DNA of 49,032 bases. It comes from Streptomyces spongiae (GTDB lineage Bacteria; Actinomycetota; Actinomycetes; Streptomycetales; Streptomycetaceae). The stretch covers positions 1 to 49,032 of the forward strand of contig NZ_VJZC01000019.1 in NCBI RefSeq assembly GCF_009377185.1. The letters run 5' to 3'. Made by a program: the position numbers and the translations under genes. The notes under the pieces were generated by a model. It was not told where the DNA came from. It worked only from the letters and a program-made list of their open reading frames with translations, and did no database searches. Shown here one piece after another: positions 15,559 through 23,834 of the stretch (position 1 is its first letter; each line of letters opens with the position of its first letter).

Positions 15559-17994
15559 GTGGTGAGTGAGGACACGGTGAGGCGCGGATCGAGAACGTCG
15601 CGCGCCGAACTCGCTCTCCAAGCCCCGAGCAGGGGCGACCCCCACCGACGGCTGCGCTCCGTCCTCGAACTGGCGCTCGCCTATACGAGCGCGACCGCCG
15701 CCGCCGTGTACACCCCGGACGACGACGGCGACCTGCTGCGCCTGGTCGAGTCGGTCGGCGTGTCCCGAAAGCTGTACGGGCTGCGCGACAGCTACCCCGC
15801 ATCCGGTACGTCCCCGGTGGCCGAGGCATGCCGTGCGCGGCGAGCCCTGTGGCTGCCGTTCGCCGAGCTCGCGCGGGACGCCGACGTACGGCGCTCACAG
15901 GCCGGGGACTTCTCGCTCGGGGTGCTGCCGCTGAGGGACGGCGGCTGTCTGCTCGCCGTCAGCGAGAGCGCGGACGGCTTCGACACAGAGGACCGGGAGT
16001 GCCTCGCTCCGCTCGCCGAGGCGGCCTCGGGCGCCACCGCCGGACCGCGTCCCGCACCGGGCGCCTCGTTCCGCCTCGACATGGGCACCGGGCGCGTCGA
16101 TGTCGACGACGACGTACCGGTGCTGTTCGGGCTGCTGCCCGAGGACTTCGACGGCCGGGTCGAGACCCTGCTGGCCAGGGCCGTGCCGGAGGACCTGCCC
16201 TCCCTGATGTCCATGGTCGAGTCGGACCCGGTGTCCCTCGGCGAACGTGAACTGGAGTTCCGTGTCCTGCAGCCGTCGGGCGAGCCCACGTGGCTGCGGC
16301 TGCGCGCCCGGCTGCTGCCCGCGACCGAGGACCACGCGGCCCGCCTCGTGGGCACTCTCGCCGACGCCGCGACCTTGCGTTCCCGAGTCACCGACGTGGC
16401 CCGCGTCCAGCGCCTGGCCTCCGCACTCGCCACCGCGGGCACCGTCCGTGACGTCAGCAAGGCCGTGGTCGCCGCCCTCCGCAAACCGCTCCAGGCCGAC
16501 CGGATAGCCCTGGCCGAACTGGAGGGCGACCGCCTCGTCGTCACCGTCCTCGACCCGCCCGACCCCGAGGCATGGCCCGAGCTGTGGCGCCTGGAGTGGC
16601 GCTCCGAGTGGCCCGACGCGCCCGTACGCGCCATGCCGACCCTCGCCGCGGCCCTCCGCGAGGGACGCGCCGCGATCTGGCCCGCCGGGACCGCCCTGGA
16701 ACCCGCGCTCGCCGACGTCGGCCCCGGCGGCCTCGCCGTCCTCCCGCTGCCCGCCGGCGGCCGGATGGCCGGGGCCTGCCTCATCGGCTGGGACAGCCCG
16801 CACGACTTCGACCCCGACGAGCGCGCCCTGCTGACCGCCTCCGCGGGCCTCGCCGGGCAGGCCCTGATGCGCGCCCACGCCCTAGACGCCGAGCACGAAC
16901 TGGTCGGCATGCTCCAGCGGAGCCTGCTCCCCCGAAGGCTGCCCCGGTTGCCCGGCGCGGTGGCCGTCGCCCGCTACCTGCCCACCACGGCGGGCCTGGA
17001 GGTCGGCGGCGACTGGTACGACGTGATACCGCTGCCCGACCACCACGTCGCCCTCGTCATCGGCGACGTCCAGGGCCACAACGCCAAAGCCGCCACCCTC
17101 ATGGGCCAGATGCGCACCGCCCTGCGCGCCTACGCCGTGGAGGGACACCCGCCGGACGTCGTCGTCTCCCACGCCAACCGGCTCCTGATGGGCATGGAGA
17201 CCGACCTCTTCACCACCTGCTGCTACGTGGACATCGACATGGAGGAGGGCTCCGCCTGGTGCGTCCGCGCCGGACACCTGCCCCCGGTCCTGCGCCACCC
17301 GGACGGCACCACCGAGATCGTCGAGTCCGAAGGCGGCCCGCCCCTCGGCGTCCTCACCCAGGCCGACTTCCCCCTGACCCCGCTGAGCCTGCCGCCCGGC
17401 ACCGTGCTCGCCCTGACCACGGACGGCCTCGTCGAGTCGGCCGACACCGACATGGAGGACGGACTCGACCGGCTGGCCGAGGACCTGGCCGCCGCCGACC
17501 CCGACAACCTCGGCCTCATGGCCGACGCGCTGCTCGGCGGCGCCAACCGCGACGACGACGTGGCGCTGCTCCTCATACGCTACGACGGCATGGACCTGCG
17601 CCCCCTGCGGGAGAGCTGGACCGTGTGGCGGCTCCCCCAGGCGGTCGGGCACGCCCGCCGCTTCACCCGGCGCACCCTGCGCGCGTGGGGCGTGCGCTTC
17701 GAGGTGGACGCCATCCTCCTCGCCGTCTCCGAACTCGTCACCAACGCGCTCGTGCACACCGACGGCCAAGTCCGGCTCGACCTCACACTCGTCGACGACC
17801 GCCTGCGCATCGCGGTCGCCGATGCCTCCCCGCGCACCCCGGTCAGACCGACCAGCATGGCCTGGGAGGCGACCGGCGGCCGAGGCATCCTGCTCGTCGA
17901 GGCCATGTCGTCGGCCTGGGGGACCGTACCGGCGGGCGGCGGCAAGCAGGTGTGGGCCGAGATCCCCATCGGTGAAACCCCGCGCCCCGGGTGA
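15559..17994 (+). CDS. GAF/PAS-like - PP2C (SpoIIE) phosphatase - HATPase fusion
   Basis: 811 residues. Order: a GAF-like sensor (about 25-170), a PAS-like segment (about 170-280), a second GAF-like domain (about 285-445), PP2C phosphatase (about 455-672) and an RsbW-like HATPase (about 680-805). PP2C metal ligands are present: Asp485 in GGDWYD, the IGDVQGHNAKAA and LTTDGLVE motifs, and Asp667 in DDVALL. The HATPase has the N-box ELVTNALVH with Asn729 and a GGRGILLV glycine box. Such proteins set the phosphorylation of anti-sigma-factor antagonists. GTG 15559 lies 7 nt after TGTAAT, suggesting a leaderless start; an in-frame ATG at 15496 is the alternative. No antagonist gene is nearby. Confidence 0.9.
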   Translation: MVSEDTVRRGSRTSRAELALQAPSRGDPHRRLRSVLELALAYTSATAAAVYTPDDDGDLLRLVESVGVSRKLYGLRDSYPASGTSPVAEACRARRALWLPFAELARDADVRRSQAGDFSLGVLPLRDGGCLLAVSESADGFDTEDRECLAPLAEAASGATAGPRPAPGASFRLDMGTGRVDVDDDVPVLFGLLPEDFDGRVETLLARAVPEDLPSLMSMVESDPVSLGERELEFRVLQPSGEPTWLRLRARLLPATEDHAARLVGTLADAATLRSRVTDVARVQRLASALATAGTVRDVSKAVVAALRKPLQADRIALAELEGDRLVVTVLDPPDPEAWPELWRLEWRSEWPDAPVRAMPTLAAALREGRAAIWPAGTALEPALADVGPGGLAVLPLPAGGRMAGACLIGWDSPHDFDPDERALLTASAGLAGQALMRAHALDAEHELVGMLQRSLLPRRLPRLPGAVAVARYLPTTAGLEVGGDWYDVIPLPDHHVALVIGDVQGHNAKAATLMGQMRTALRAYAVEGHPPDVVVSHANRLLMGMETDLFTTCCYVDIDMEEGSAWCVRAGHLPPVLRHPDGTTEIVESEGGPPLGVLTQADFPLTPLSLPPGTVLALTTDGLVESADTDMEDGLDRLAEDLAAADPDNLGLMADALLGGANRDDDVALLLIRYDGMDLRPLRESWTVWRLPQAVGHARRFTRRTLRAWGVRFEVDAILLAVSELVTNALVHTDGQVRLDLTLVDDRLRIAVADASPRTPVRPTSMAWEATGGRGILLVEAMSSAWGTVPAGGGKQVWAEIPIGETPRPG

Positions 17995-18006
17995 CATCCT
18001 GGAGGC

Positions 18007-18510
18007 GTGCGTCTGCTCCTGATGGCCGACACCCACCTCCCCAAGCGGGCCAAGGCCCTGCCCGCGCCGCTCCTCGACGAACTCCCGTACGCCGACGTGG
18101 TCGTCCACGCCGGCGACTGGGTGGACACCGCCACACTCGACCTGCTGGAGAGCCATGCCTGCCGTCTGATCGGCGTGTACGGCAACAACGACGGCCCGCC
18201 CCTGCGCGCCCGGCTCCCCGAGGTGGCGTACGCCGACCTGGACGGTCTGCGCCTCGGCGTCATCCACGAGACGGGCCCCGCCCAGGGCCGCGAACGCCGC
18301 TGCGCCGAGCGCTTCCCCGACCTCGACGTCCTCGTCTTCGGTCACAGCCACATCCCGTGGGACACCACCACGGACACCGGTCTGCGCCTGCTCAACCCGG
18401 GCTCACCGACCGACCGCCGCCGTCAGCCCCACTGCACCTACATGACGGCCGCGGTGACGGACGGCCGGCTCGAGGACGTACGACTGCACGCTTTGCCGCC
18501 CCGGACCTGA
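18007..18510 (+). CDS. YfcE/MJ0936-type metallophosphoesterase
   Basis: 167 residues with all calcineurin-like metal-binding motifs in order: MADTH (D-x-H), HAGDW (G-D), GNND (G-N-x-D) and GHSH near residues 113-116, then LLNPGSPTDRR typical of the YfcE/MJ0936 subfamily. These are small cytoplasmic Mn/Ni-dependent phosphodiesterases. It begins 12 nt after the SpoIIE-type gene, so the two are probably cotranscribed. GGAGG lies directly before the GTG at too short a distance for a normal site. Confidence 0.92.
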   Translation: MRLLLMADTHLPKRAKALPAPLLDELPYADVVVHAGDWVDTATLDLLESHACRLIGVYGNNDGPPLRARLPEVAYADLDGLRLGVIHETGPAQGRERRCAERFPDLDVLVFGHSHIPWDTTTDTGLRLLNPGSPTDRRRQPHCTYMTAAVTDGRLEDVRLHALPPRT

Positions 18511-18514
18511 CCGC

Positions 18515-19300
18515 TCACGCCTGCCGTGGGTTCGGCTTGAGCACGGCGAAGACCGCGCCCGAGGTGTCCGCCAGCCATGCGATCCTGCCGACGTCCGGCA
18601 CGTCGTCCGCGGGCATCAGCACCGAGCCACCGTTCTCCTGCGTCTTCCGTACGATGTCGTCGGCGTCCGCCACGGCGAAGTACGGAACCCAGCTCGCCCC
18701 GTGGCCGCCCTCCTGGAGCGGGACCACCCCTCCGAAGGACGTGTCCTGCTGGTCGCCCTCCTTGAGGCTGAGCACCCGGTACGTCATCCCGGGCGCCCGC
18801 ATCTCCTCCGAGCGCCAGCCGAAGAGGCCGCGGTAGAAGTCGATCCCGGCCACCGGGTCGGACACGTGGAGCTCCACCCACAGCAGGGCGTTGTCCTCGG
18901 ACGTCTTCTCCAGTCCGCCCGCCGTCCTGCCCGGCTGCAACACCGCGAACCGGGCCCCCTGCTGGTCGGTGAGCTGGGCCATCCACCCCTCTCCCATGAC
19001 GTCCGTGGGCGCCACCCGCACCGTACCGCCGCCCTGCTCGACGGCCCCGGCCGTGGCCCGGGCGTCATCGGTCCGGAAGTACACCGTCCAGGCGGGGCTC
19101 GCACCCTCCTCGGTGAGCGGGCCCAGGGCGGCGACGGTGCTGCCGTCCTTCTGGAAGAACCCGTACCCGCCGGCCTCGGGGCCGGCGGAGACGAACTGCC
19201 AGCCGAAGACGCCACCGTAGAAGGCGGTCGCCTCCTTGGTGTCCGGGCTGCCGAGGTCGATCCAGCAGGGTGATCCATGGGTGAAGTCTGTGCCGAGCAC
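18515..19300 (-). CDS. Two-domain VOC (glyoxalase-like) protein
   Basis: 261 residues made of two beta-alpha-beta-beta-beta VOC modules. The first begins GSPCWIDLGSPDTKEATAFY, the second LLWVELHVSDPVAGIDFYRG; each has the FYGGVFGW/FYRGLFGW signature after the first helix. The family resembles the mycobacterial CFP30B (27-kDa antigen) type. Metal ligand positions look incomplete (S/D-type rather than H/E), so catalytic activity is uncertain. GTG 19300 is chosen because AGGAGG stands 5 nt upstream. It is divergent from the MFS gene across the MITE-like element and convergent with the phosphoesterase. Confidence 0.9.
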   Translation of the reverse strand: MLGTDFTHGSPCWIDLGSPDTKEATAFYGGVFGWQFVSAGPEAGGYGFFQKDGSTVAALGPLTEEGASPAWTVYFRTDDARATAGAVEQGGGTVRVAPTDVMGEGWMAQLTDQQGARFAVLQPGRTAGGLEKTSEDNALLWVELHVSDPVAGIDFYRGLFGWRSEEMRAPGMTYRVLSLKEGDQQDTSFGGVVPLQEGGHGASWVPYFAVADADDIVRKTQENGGSVLMPADDVPDVGRIAWLADTSGAVFAVLKPNPRQA

Positions 19301-19741
19301 GCGCGCCTCCTGGGGCTTGGTGGGACCACCGCTCCGCAGCCCCGTACGAACCCCGCAACGATGCCCGCGCCCACCTGTTCCCTCCCGGCGCACGACGCGA
19401 CGGGCCGCCGGAATCACACTCCGGGGTGACGCTCCTCATCCAGGTGAATCAGCGGCCGCGCACCCTAGGGCCCTTCTGATGGATCTCCGCGGCGTCACGA
19501 CGCCCGGCACGCACCCTCGCCGCACGGCGCGAAGGGACAGGTGGCTCCGCCACATGACCCTTCACACCGCACTCCCCCAGCCTTCGGCCGGGGGGACCCC
19601 CAGCGCACGCACCGGACGCCGCTCCTTCCTCCACGGAGATCCATCAGAAGGGCCCTAGCCGCACCGCGTGTCCTCGTCGACGGGTTCCTTACGGCGGACA
19701 CAATGTCAGCCTCGGCTGGGCCTCGCCATACGAGACGTGAG
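19301..19741. other. Divergent intergenic region carrying a MITE-like insertion
   Basis: The first 160 bp hold the VOC gene's ribosome-binding site and presumably its promoter. Bases 19465-19658 are the inverted-repeat element described separately. The last 80 bp lead to the MFS gene. No other gene is supported. Confidence 0.6.
19465..19658. mobile_element. 194-bp MITE-like element with 25-bp perfect terminal inverted repeats
   Basis: The left end (19465-19489) begins CTAGGGCCCTTCTG and the right end (19634-19658) is its exact complement, 25 of 25 bases. The outermost CTAG could be a 4-bp target duplication, as many IS5-type elements duplicate CTAG, leaving 21-bp ends starting GGCCCTTCTG. 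The interior encodes no transposase and contains an internal CCCCC...GGGGGG foldback near 19577-19610. It fits a non-autonomous element mobilised by a transposase encoded elsewhere. Confidence 0.7.
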
Positions 19742-21031
19742 ATGCGATCCGACTTCACCCGACGCGCCCTCGCCACCGCCTTCCTGTCCCTGCGGGTGCG
19801 GAACTTCAGGCTCTTCACGGTGGGACAGGTGGTGTCCGCCTCCGGTACCTGGATGATGGTGGTGGCCCAGGACTGGCTCGTCCTGTCCCTGACCGGGGAC
19901 TCCGGCAGCGCGCTGGGGCTCGTCACAGCGCTGCAGTTCACGCCGGTGCTCCTGCTGACCCTGCACGGCGGGCGGCTCGCGGACCGCTTCGACAAACGTC
20001 GCCTGCTGGCCGCCGCGAACCTCGGCTCGGCCCTGCTGGCGCTCCTGCTCGGCGCGCTGATCCTGGCGGGCCGGGCGCAGCTGTGGCATGTGTGCCTGTG
20101 CGCGCTGGGGCTCGGCATGGTCAACGCCGTCGAGGCGCCGACACGCATCTCCTTCGTGAGCGAGATGGTCGGCGCGGAACTCCTGCCGAACGCGTCCGCT
20201 CTGAGCGCCGCGTACTTCAACACGGCCCGGATCGTCGGGCCGGCACTCGCGGGACTCCTCCTCAGCGTGTTCGACACCGGTGTGGTGATGCTGCTCAACG
20301 CGGTGAGCTATCTGGCGACCGTGGCGGCGCTGGCACGCATACGGCCGGAGGAGCTCCACCGTGCCGAGAGGACGCCGGAACGCACTCGGGTGGTCGACGG
20401 GCTGCGCTACGTGTCGACCCGTCGGGACCTGGTCATGCCGTTGGCCCTCCTGGTGATCATCGGAACGTTCGGGTTCAACTTCCAGCTGACGCTGCCCCTG
20501 ATCGCGAAGACCGAGTTCCACGCAGGCGCGGGGGCCTTCGGGCTGCTGACGGTCGCGCTCGCCGTCGGCTCGCTCTGCGCCGCGTTCGCCACCACGGCAC
20601 GCCGTGGGCGCCCCTCGGCCCGTACGGTCCTGGTGGCCGCACTCGCCTTCGGGGCGCTGGAGGCCGCGGCGGGGTGCGCGCCCACGTTCACCGCGGCGGT
20701 GGTCCTCCTCGTGCCCACCGGCTTCGCGACCGTCTGGTTCGCCCAGGCGATCAACCACCGGGTCCAACTCGGCACCGATCCGCAGTACCGCGGTCGCGTC
20801 ATGGCCCTGTACACGCTGATCCTCCAGGGCTCCACGCCCCTCGGTGCCCTGTTCGTCGGCGCGCTCGCCGAAGAGGCGGGTGCGCGCTCGGGGCTCTGGG
20901 TGGGAGGTCTCGCCTCACTGGCCGCCGGCCTCGTCGCCGTGGCCGTGGAAAGGCGGCGGCACGGACGAGGGCCGCGCGAACCGGACACGCGGGAGGCCGA
21001 CCGGCAGCGACGGACGTCCGCGCCTCAGTGA
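19742..21031 (+). CDS. MFS transporter (EntS-like, MFS_3 type)
   Basis: About 429 residues with 12 predicted membrane segments. It opens LRVRNFRLFTVGQVVSASG, typical of the EntS/MFS_3 group, and carries motif A as GGRLADRFDKRR. RVMALYTLILQGSTPLGAL is the family's helix-10 motif. The group exports small molecules such as siderophores and drugs. ATG 19742 fits family N-termini; ATG 19703 is an alternative preceded by GGCGGA. Its promoter must lie in or beside the MITE-like element. The stop overlaps the convergent dehydrogenase gene by 7 bp. Confidence 0.88.
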   Translation: MRSDFTRRALATAFLSLRVRNFRLFTVGQVVSASGTWMMVVAQDWLVLSLTGDSGSALGLVTALQFTPVLLLTLHGGRLADRFDKRRLLAAANLGSALLALLLGALILAGRAQLWHVCLCALGLGMVNAVEAPTRISFVSEMVGAELLPNASALSAAYFNTARIVGPALAGLLLSVFDTGVVMLLNAVSYLATVAALARIRPEELHRAERTPERTRVVDGLRYVSTRRDLVMPLALLVIIGTFGFNFQLTLPLIAKTEFHAGAGAFGLLTVALAVGSLCAAFATTARRGRPSARTVLVAALAFGALEAAAGCAPTFTAAVVLLVPTGFATVWFAQAINHRVQLGTDPQYRGRVMALYTLILQGSTPLGALFVGALAEEAGARSGLWVGGLASLAAGLVAVAVERRRHGRGPREPDTREADRQRRTSAPQ

Positions 21032-22044
21032 CCGGGCCGAGGGTCCACATGGATCTTGGGGCCGGGACCGGCGCCGGCCGGGCGCTCCCCGGCGAGCACT
21101 GGGCCCACCTCGTCGAGACCCACCGTGGCCGCGACGAGCGGCCTCGGGTCGACCGATCCGGCGGCGTACGCGCGAATGGTGGCGTCGAGACCCGGGGAGG
21201 CGGACAGGACACCCACGGCCGTCACGTCCTTGAGGGCGAGACTGCGCGTGTCGATCCTGCTCGGTTCGCCGGCCAGTCCGATGTACACGAGGCGGCCGGC
21301 GGGTTCGACCAACTCCAGGGCGAGGCCGGGTAGATGGGCGGCGTTCGAGGCGTCGACGACAGCGTCGAACGGCAGGTCCGGCACGGCGTCCTCCGCCCAC
21401 ACGTGCTCGAATCCGAGACCGCGGGCGAAGGCGAGGGAGCTTTCGGTCACGCCCATGAGGTGGACCTCCGCACCGGCGGCGCGGAGGAACATCGCGACGA
21501 GCAGCCCGATGGTTCCCGGGCCCAGGACCAGCACGCGGTCCCCGGGCTGCGGTGCGGCGGCCCGCACGGCGCGCAGGGCGTTGCCGCCCGGCTCCACGAG
21601 CGCGCCGAGCACGGCATCGACGGAGTCCGGCAGGGCGTGCAACGAGGAGGCCGGTACGGCGAGTTGCTCCGCGAGAGCCCCGGCCCGGGCGCCGCGGATG
21701 CCGACCTCCTGCCGCTTCCGGCACACGTGCTGGTGGCCGCGCAGGCAGCGGCGGCAGGTGCCGCAGCCGAGCATCGTGTCGCCCATGACGCGGCGGCCGA
21801 GCCAGCCGGGGTCGACACCGTCGCCGACCGCCGCCACGCGGCCCGCCCACTCGTGGCCCGGCCGCATCGGGTAGGCGGAGTGTCCCTGGTGGAGGTAGGC
21901 CATCGTGCCCGTGAAGAACTCCACGTCGGTGCCGCACACACCGACCCGCTCGACGTCCACGACGACCTCGCCGGGGCCGGCGACCGGCGCAGGGAGGTCC
22001 TGAACCTCGTACGCGCCGGGGGCGGTCAGCACGAACGCGCGCAT
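21025..22044 (-). CDS. Zinc-dependent medium-chain dehydrogenase (threonine/sorbitol dehydrogenase type)
   Basis: 339 residues. The GroES-like domain has the catalytic zinc ligands in VCGTDVEFF and PGHEWAG, and the structural zinc cysteines in CGTCRRCLRGHQHVC. The Rossmann motif is VLGPGTIGLL. It is the last gene of the IclR-FAH-dehydrogenase operon, 10 nt after the FAH stop. In a sugar-acid pathway it would oxidise a 2-keto-3-deoxy acid to the 2,4-diketo acid cleaved by the FAH protein, or oxidise the sugar itself. That assignment is from context only. Confidence 0.9.
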   Translation of the reverse strand: MRAFVLTAPGAYEVQDLPAPVAGPGEVVVDVERVGVCGTDVEFFTGTMAYLHQGHSAYPMRPGHEWAGRVAAVGDGVDPGWLGRRVMGDTMLGCGTCRRCLRGHQHVCRKRQEVGIRGARAGALAEQLAVPASSLHALPDSVDAVLGALVEPGGNALRAVRAAAPQPGDRVLVLGPGTIGLLVAMFLRAAGAEVHLMGVTESSLAFARGLGFEHVWAEDAVPDLPFDAVVDASNAAHLPGLALELVEPAGRLVYIGLAGEPSRIDTRSLALKDVTAVGVLSASPGLDATIRAYAAGSVDPRPLVAATVGLDEVGPVLAGERPAGAGPGPKIHVDPRPGH

Positions 22045-22054
22045 GGAGGGCTGC

Positions 22055-22915
22055 TCACCGGGGCCCGAGCACGTGCTGGCGCTGCGTGCCGAGGTGCTTG
22101 ATGCCCAGTTCCATCACGTCTCCCGGCTGGAGGTACACGGGCGGGGTGAGGCCCATGCCGACACCGGGCGGGGTGCCGGTGTTGATCAGGTCGCCGGGTT
22201 CGAGAACGAGGAACTGGCTCAGGTAGTGGACGATGAAGTACGGGTCGAAGACCATCGTCTTGGTGCTGCCGGTCTGTCGGCGCACCCCGTTGACGTCCAG
22301 CCACATGTCCAGGGCGAGGACGTCGTCGATCTCGTCGGTCGTGGCCAGCCAGGGACCGGCGGGGTTGAAGGTCTCGGCGGACTTGCCCTTGGCCCACTGC
22401 CCGCCCCGTTCCAGTTGGAAGGAGCGCTCGCTGACGTCGTTGACGACGACGTAGCCGGCGATGGCGTCGCGCGCCTCCTCCACCGAGTCCAGGTAGCTGG
22501 TGCGGCGGCCGATCACGATGCCGAGTTCCACCTCCCAGTCGGTCTTCGTGGAGCCGCGGGGGATGCGCACGTCGTCGTGGGGGCCGACGAGGGTGTTGGG
22601 CGACTTGGTGAACAGGATCGGCTCGTCGGGGACGGGCATGCCGCTCTCGGCGGCGTGGTCGCGGTAGTTGAGCCCGATGCAGAGGATCTGGTGCGGGCGC
22701 GCGATGGGGGCGCCGACACGTTCCCCCGCGAAGCGGGACACCTGACCCGCCTGCGCCCGCTCGGTCACGACGGGGCGGACGCGGTCGAGGCCGCCCGATC
22801 CGAAGAACGCCTCGTCGAAGTCCGTGACGACGTCGGAGAGGTCGACGTACGTCTCGTCGTCGATGCGGGCCACGGGCTTCTCGGCGCTGCGGGCGCCGAT
22901 ACGCATGAGGTACAC
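22055..22915 (-). CDS. Fumarylacetoacetate hydrolase (FAH)-family hydrolase
   Basis: 286 residues. The FAH fold core is clear: ILCIGLNYRDHAAESG, a metal-binding ELGIVIGRR region, YVVVNDVSERSFQ, GKSAETFNPAGPW and DLINTGTPPGVGMG. Members hydrolyse or decarboxylate 2,4-diketo acids; close relatives cleave 2,4-diketo-3-deoxy sugar acids to pyruvate plus glycolate or lactate. GTG 22915 is preceded by GGAG at 8 nt, better than the in-frame ATG at 22906, which would give a protein three residues shorter. The gene sits between IclR and the dehydrogenase on one transcript. Confidence 0.92.
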   Translation of the reverse strand: MYLMRIGARSAEKPVARIDDETYVDLSDVVTDFDEAFFGSGGLDRVRPVVTERAQAGQVSRFAGERVGAPIARPHQILCIGLNYRDHAAESGMPVPDEPILFTKSPNTLVGPHDDVRIPRGSTKTDWEVELGIVIGRRTSYLDSVEEARDAIAGYVVVNDVSERSFQLERGGQWAKGKSAETFNPAGPWLATTDEIDDVLALDMWLDVNGVRRQTGSTKTMVFDPYFIVHYLSQFLVLEPGDLINTGTPPGVGMGLTPPVYLQPGDVMELGIKHLGTQRQHVLGPR

Positions 22916-22959
22916 GGGTCTGACTCCAGGGTCGGGTCGATGGGGGAGTGACAGGGGTT

Positions 22960-23784
22960 TCAGGAAGGTGGCTCGCCGAGAGGGCCGAGCAGGGCGCGGA
23001 TCTCGTCGAGCGCGTCGACCAGGGCCGCGAGGGGCGTCCGGTAGGCCAGTGCGCTGATGCTCACGGCTCCGGAAGGGGTCGTCGGCGAGGTCAGGTACGC
23101 GGGCAGGGCGAGGCAGTTGACGCCGGTCTCGTTCTCCTGGTCGTCGACGCCGTAGCCCCGTGCGCGGGTGGCGGACAGTTCCCTGTGCAGGTCCGCGGCC
23201 CCGCACAGGGTCCGTGGCGTGCGGCGCTCCAGGAGGGAGCCGCCGATCCACGCCTCGACCTCCTCCAGGGAGCCCAGCCGCCGGGTGAGCAGCAGCTTGC
23301 CGACGGCGGTGGTGTGGGCGGGGTTGCGGCCGCCGATCGTCGACGTCAGCCGGACGGCACCGGTGGGAGGGTCGACCTTGGCGCGGTAGACGACCTCGCG
23401 GCCGTCGAGCACGGCGTAGTGCACCGTCTCGCCGAAGCGATGGGCCAGCGCCTCCAGTACCGGACGAATCCGGACGTGGTCGGGGCGGGCCTCGTGGTGG
23501 GCGAACGCCATCCGCAGGAACTCGTCGCCGAGCCCGTAGCGGCCGCGGGCGTCCTGGTCGGCCAGGCCGGCCCGGCGCAGCGCACCGAGCGCCCGGTGGA
23601 CGGTCGGCTTGGGGCTGCCGATCGCACGGGTCAGCTCCTCCAGGCCCGCACCGTCGGGATACCGGGCGAGCTCCTTGAGAACGGCGAGCACCCGGTCCGA
23701 GCCCACGAGACGGCTGCCGCCGGCTCCTGGCGCGCCGTCCTCGCCGGGGTCTGTCGATCCGTCGGAGGTCTGCGTACGCTTCAT
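22960..23784 (-). CDS. IclR-family transcriptional regulator
   Basis: 274 residues. A winged helix-turn-helix (about 28-85: LVGSDRVLAVLKELARYP, then LEELTRAIGSPKPTVHRALG) is followed by the IclR effector domain (about 100-265) with NPAHTTAVGKLLL and the C-terminal small-molecule pocket. It is divergent from the IlvD/Edd gene, with 50 bp between starts, and heads the FAH/dehydrogenase operon. It therefore probably controls both arms in response to a sugar acid or pathway intermediate. Confidence 0.93.
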   Translation of the reverse strand: MKRTQTSDGSTDPGEDGAPGAGGSRLVGSDRVLAVLKELARYPDGAGLEELTRAIGSPKPTVHRALGALRRAGLADQDARGRYGLGDEFLRMAFAHHEARPDHVRIRPVLEALAHRFGETVHYAVLDGREVVYRAKVDPPTGAVRLTSTIGGRNPAHTTAVGKLLLTRRLGSLEEVEAWIGGSLLERRTPRTLCGAADLHRELSATRARGYGVDDQENETGVNCLALPAYLTSPTTPSGAVSISALAYRTPLAALVDALDEIRALLGPLGEPPS

Positions 23785-23787
23785 GAC

Positions 23788-23796
23788 GTTCCGAAC
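23788..23796. promoter_or_regulatory. Candidate IclR operator
   Basis: GTTC-C-GAAC is a short palindrome in the 50-bp region between the divergent IclR and dehydratase starts, right before the IclR start. Position suits autoregulation; a single 9-bp match is weak evidence. Confidence 0.3.
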
Positions 23797-23834
23797 AGTA
23801 GACCGCCGTACCGACTATTGGAAGGGGCTCAAAG

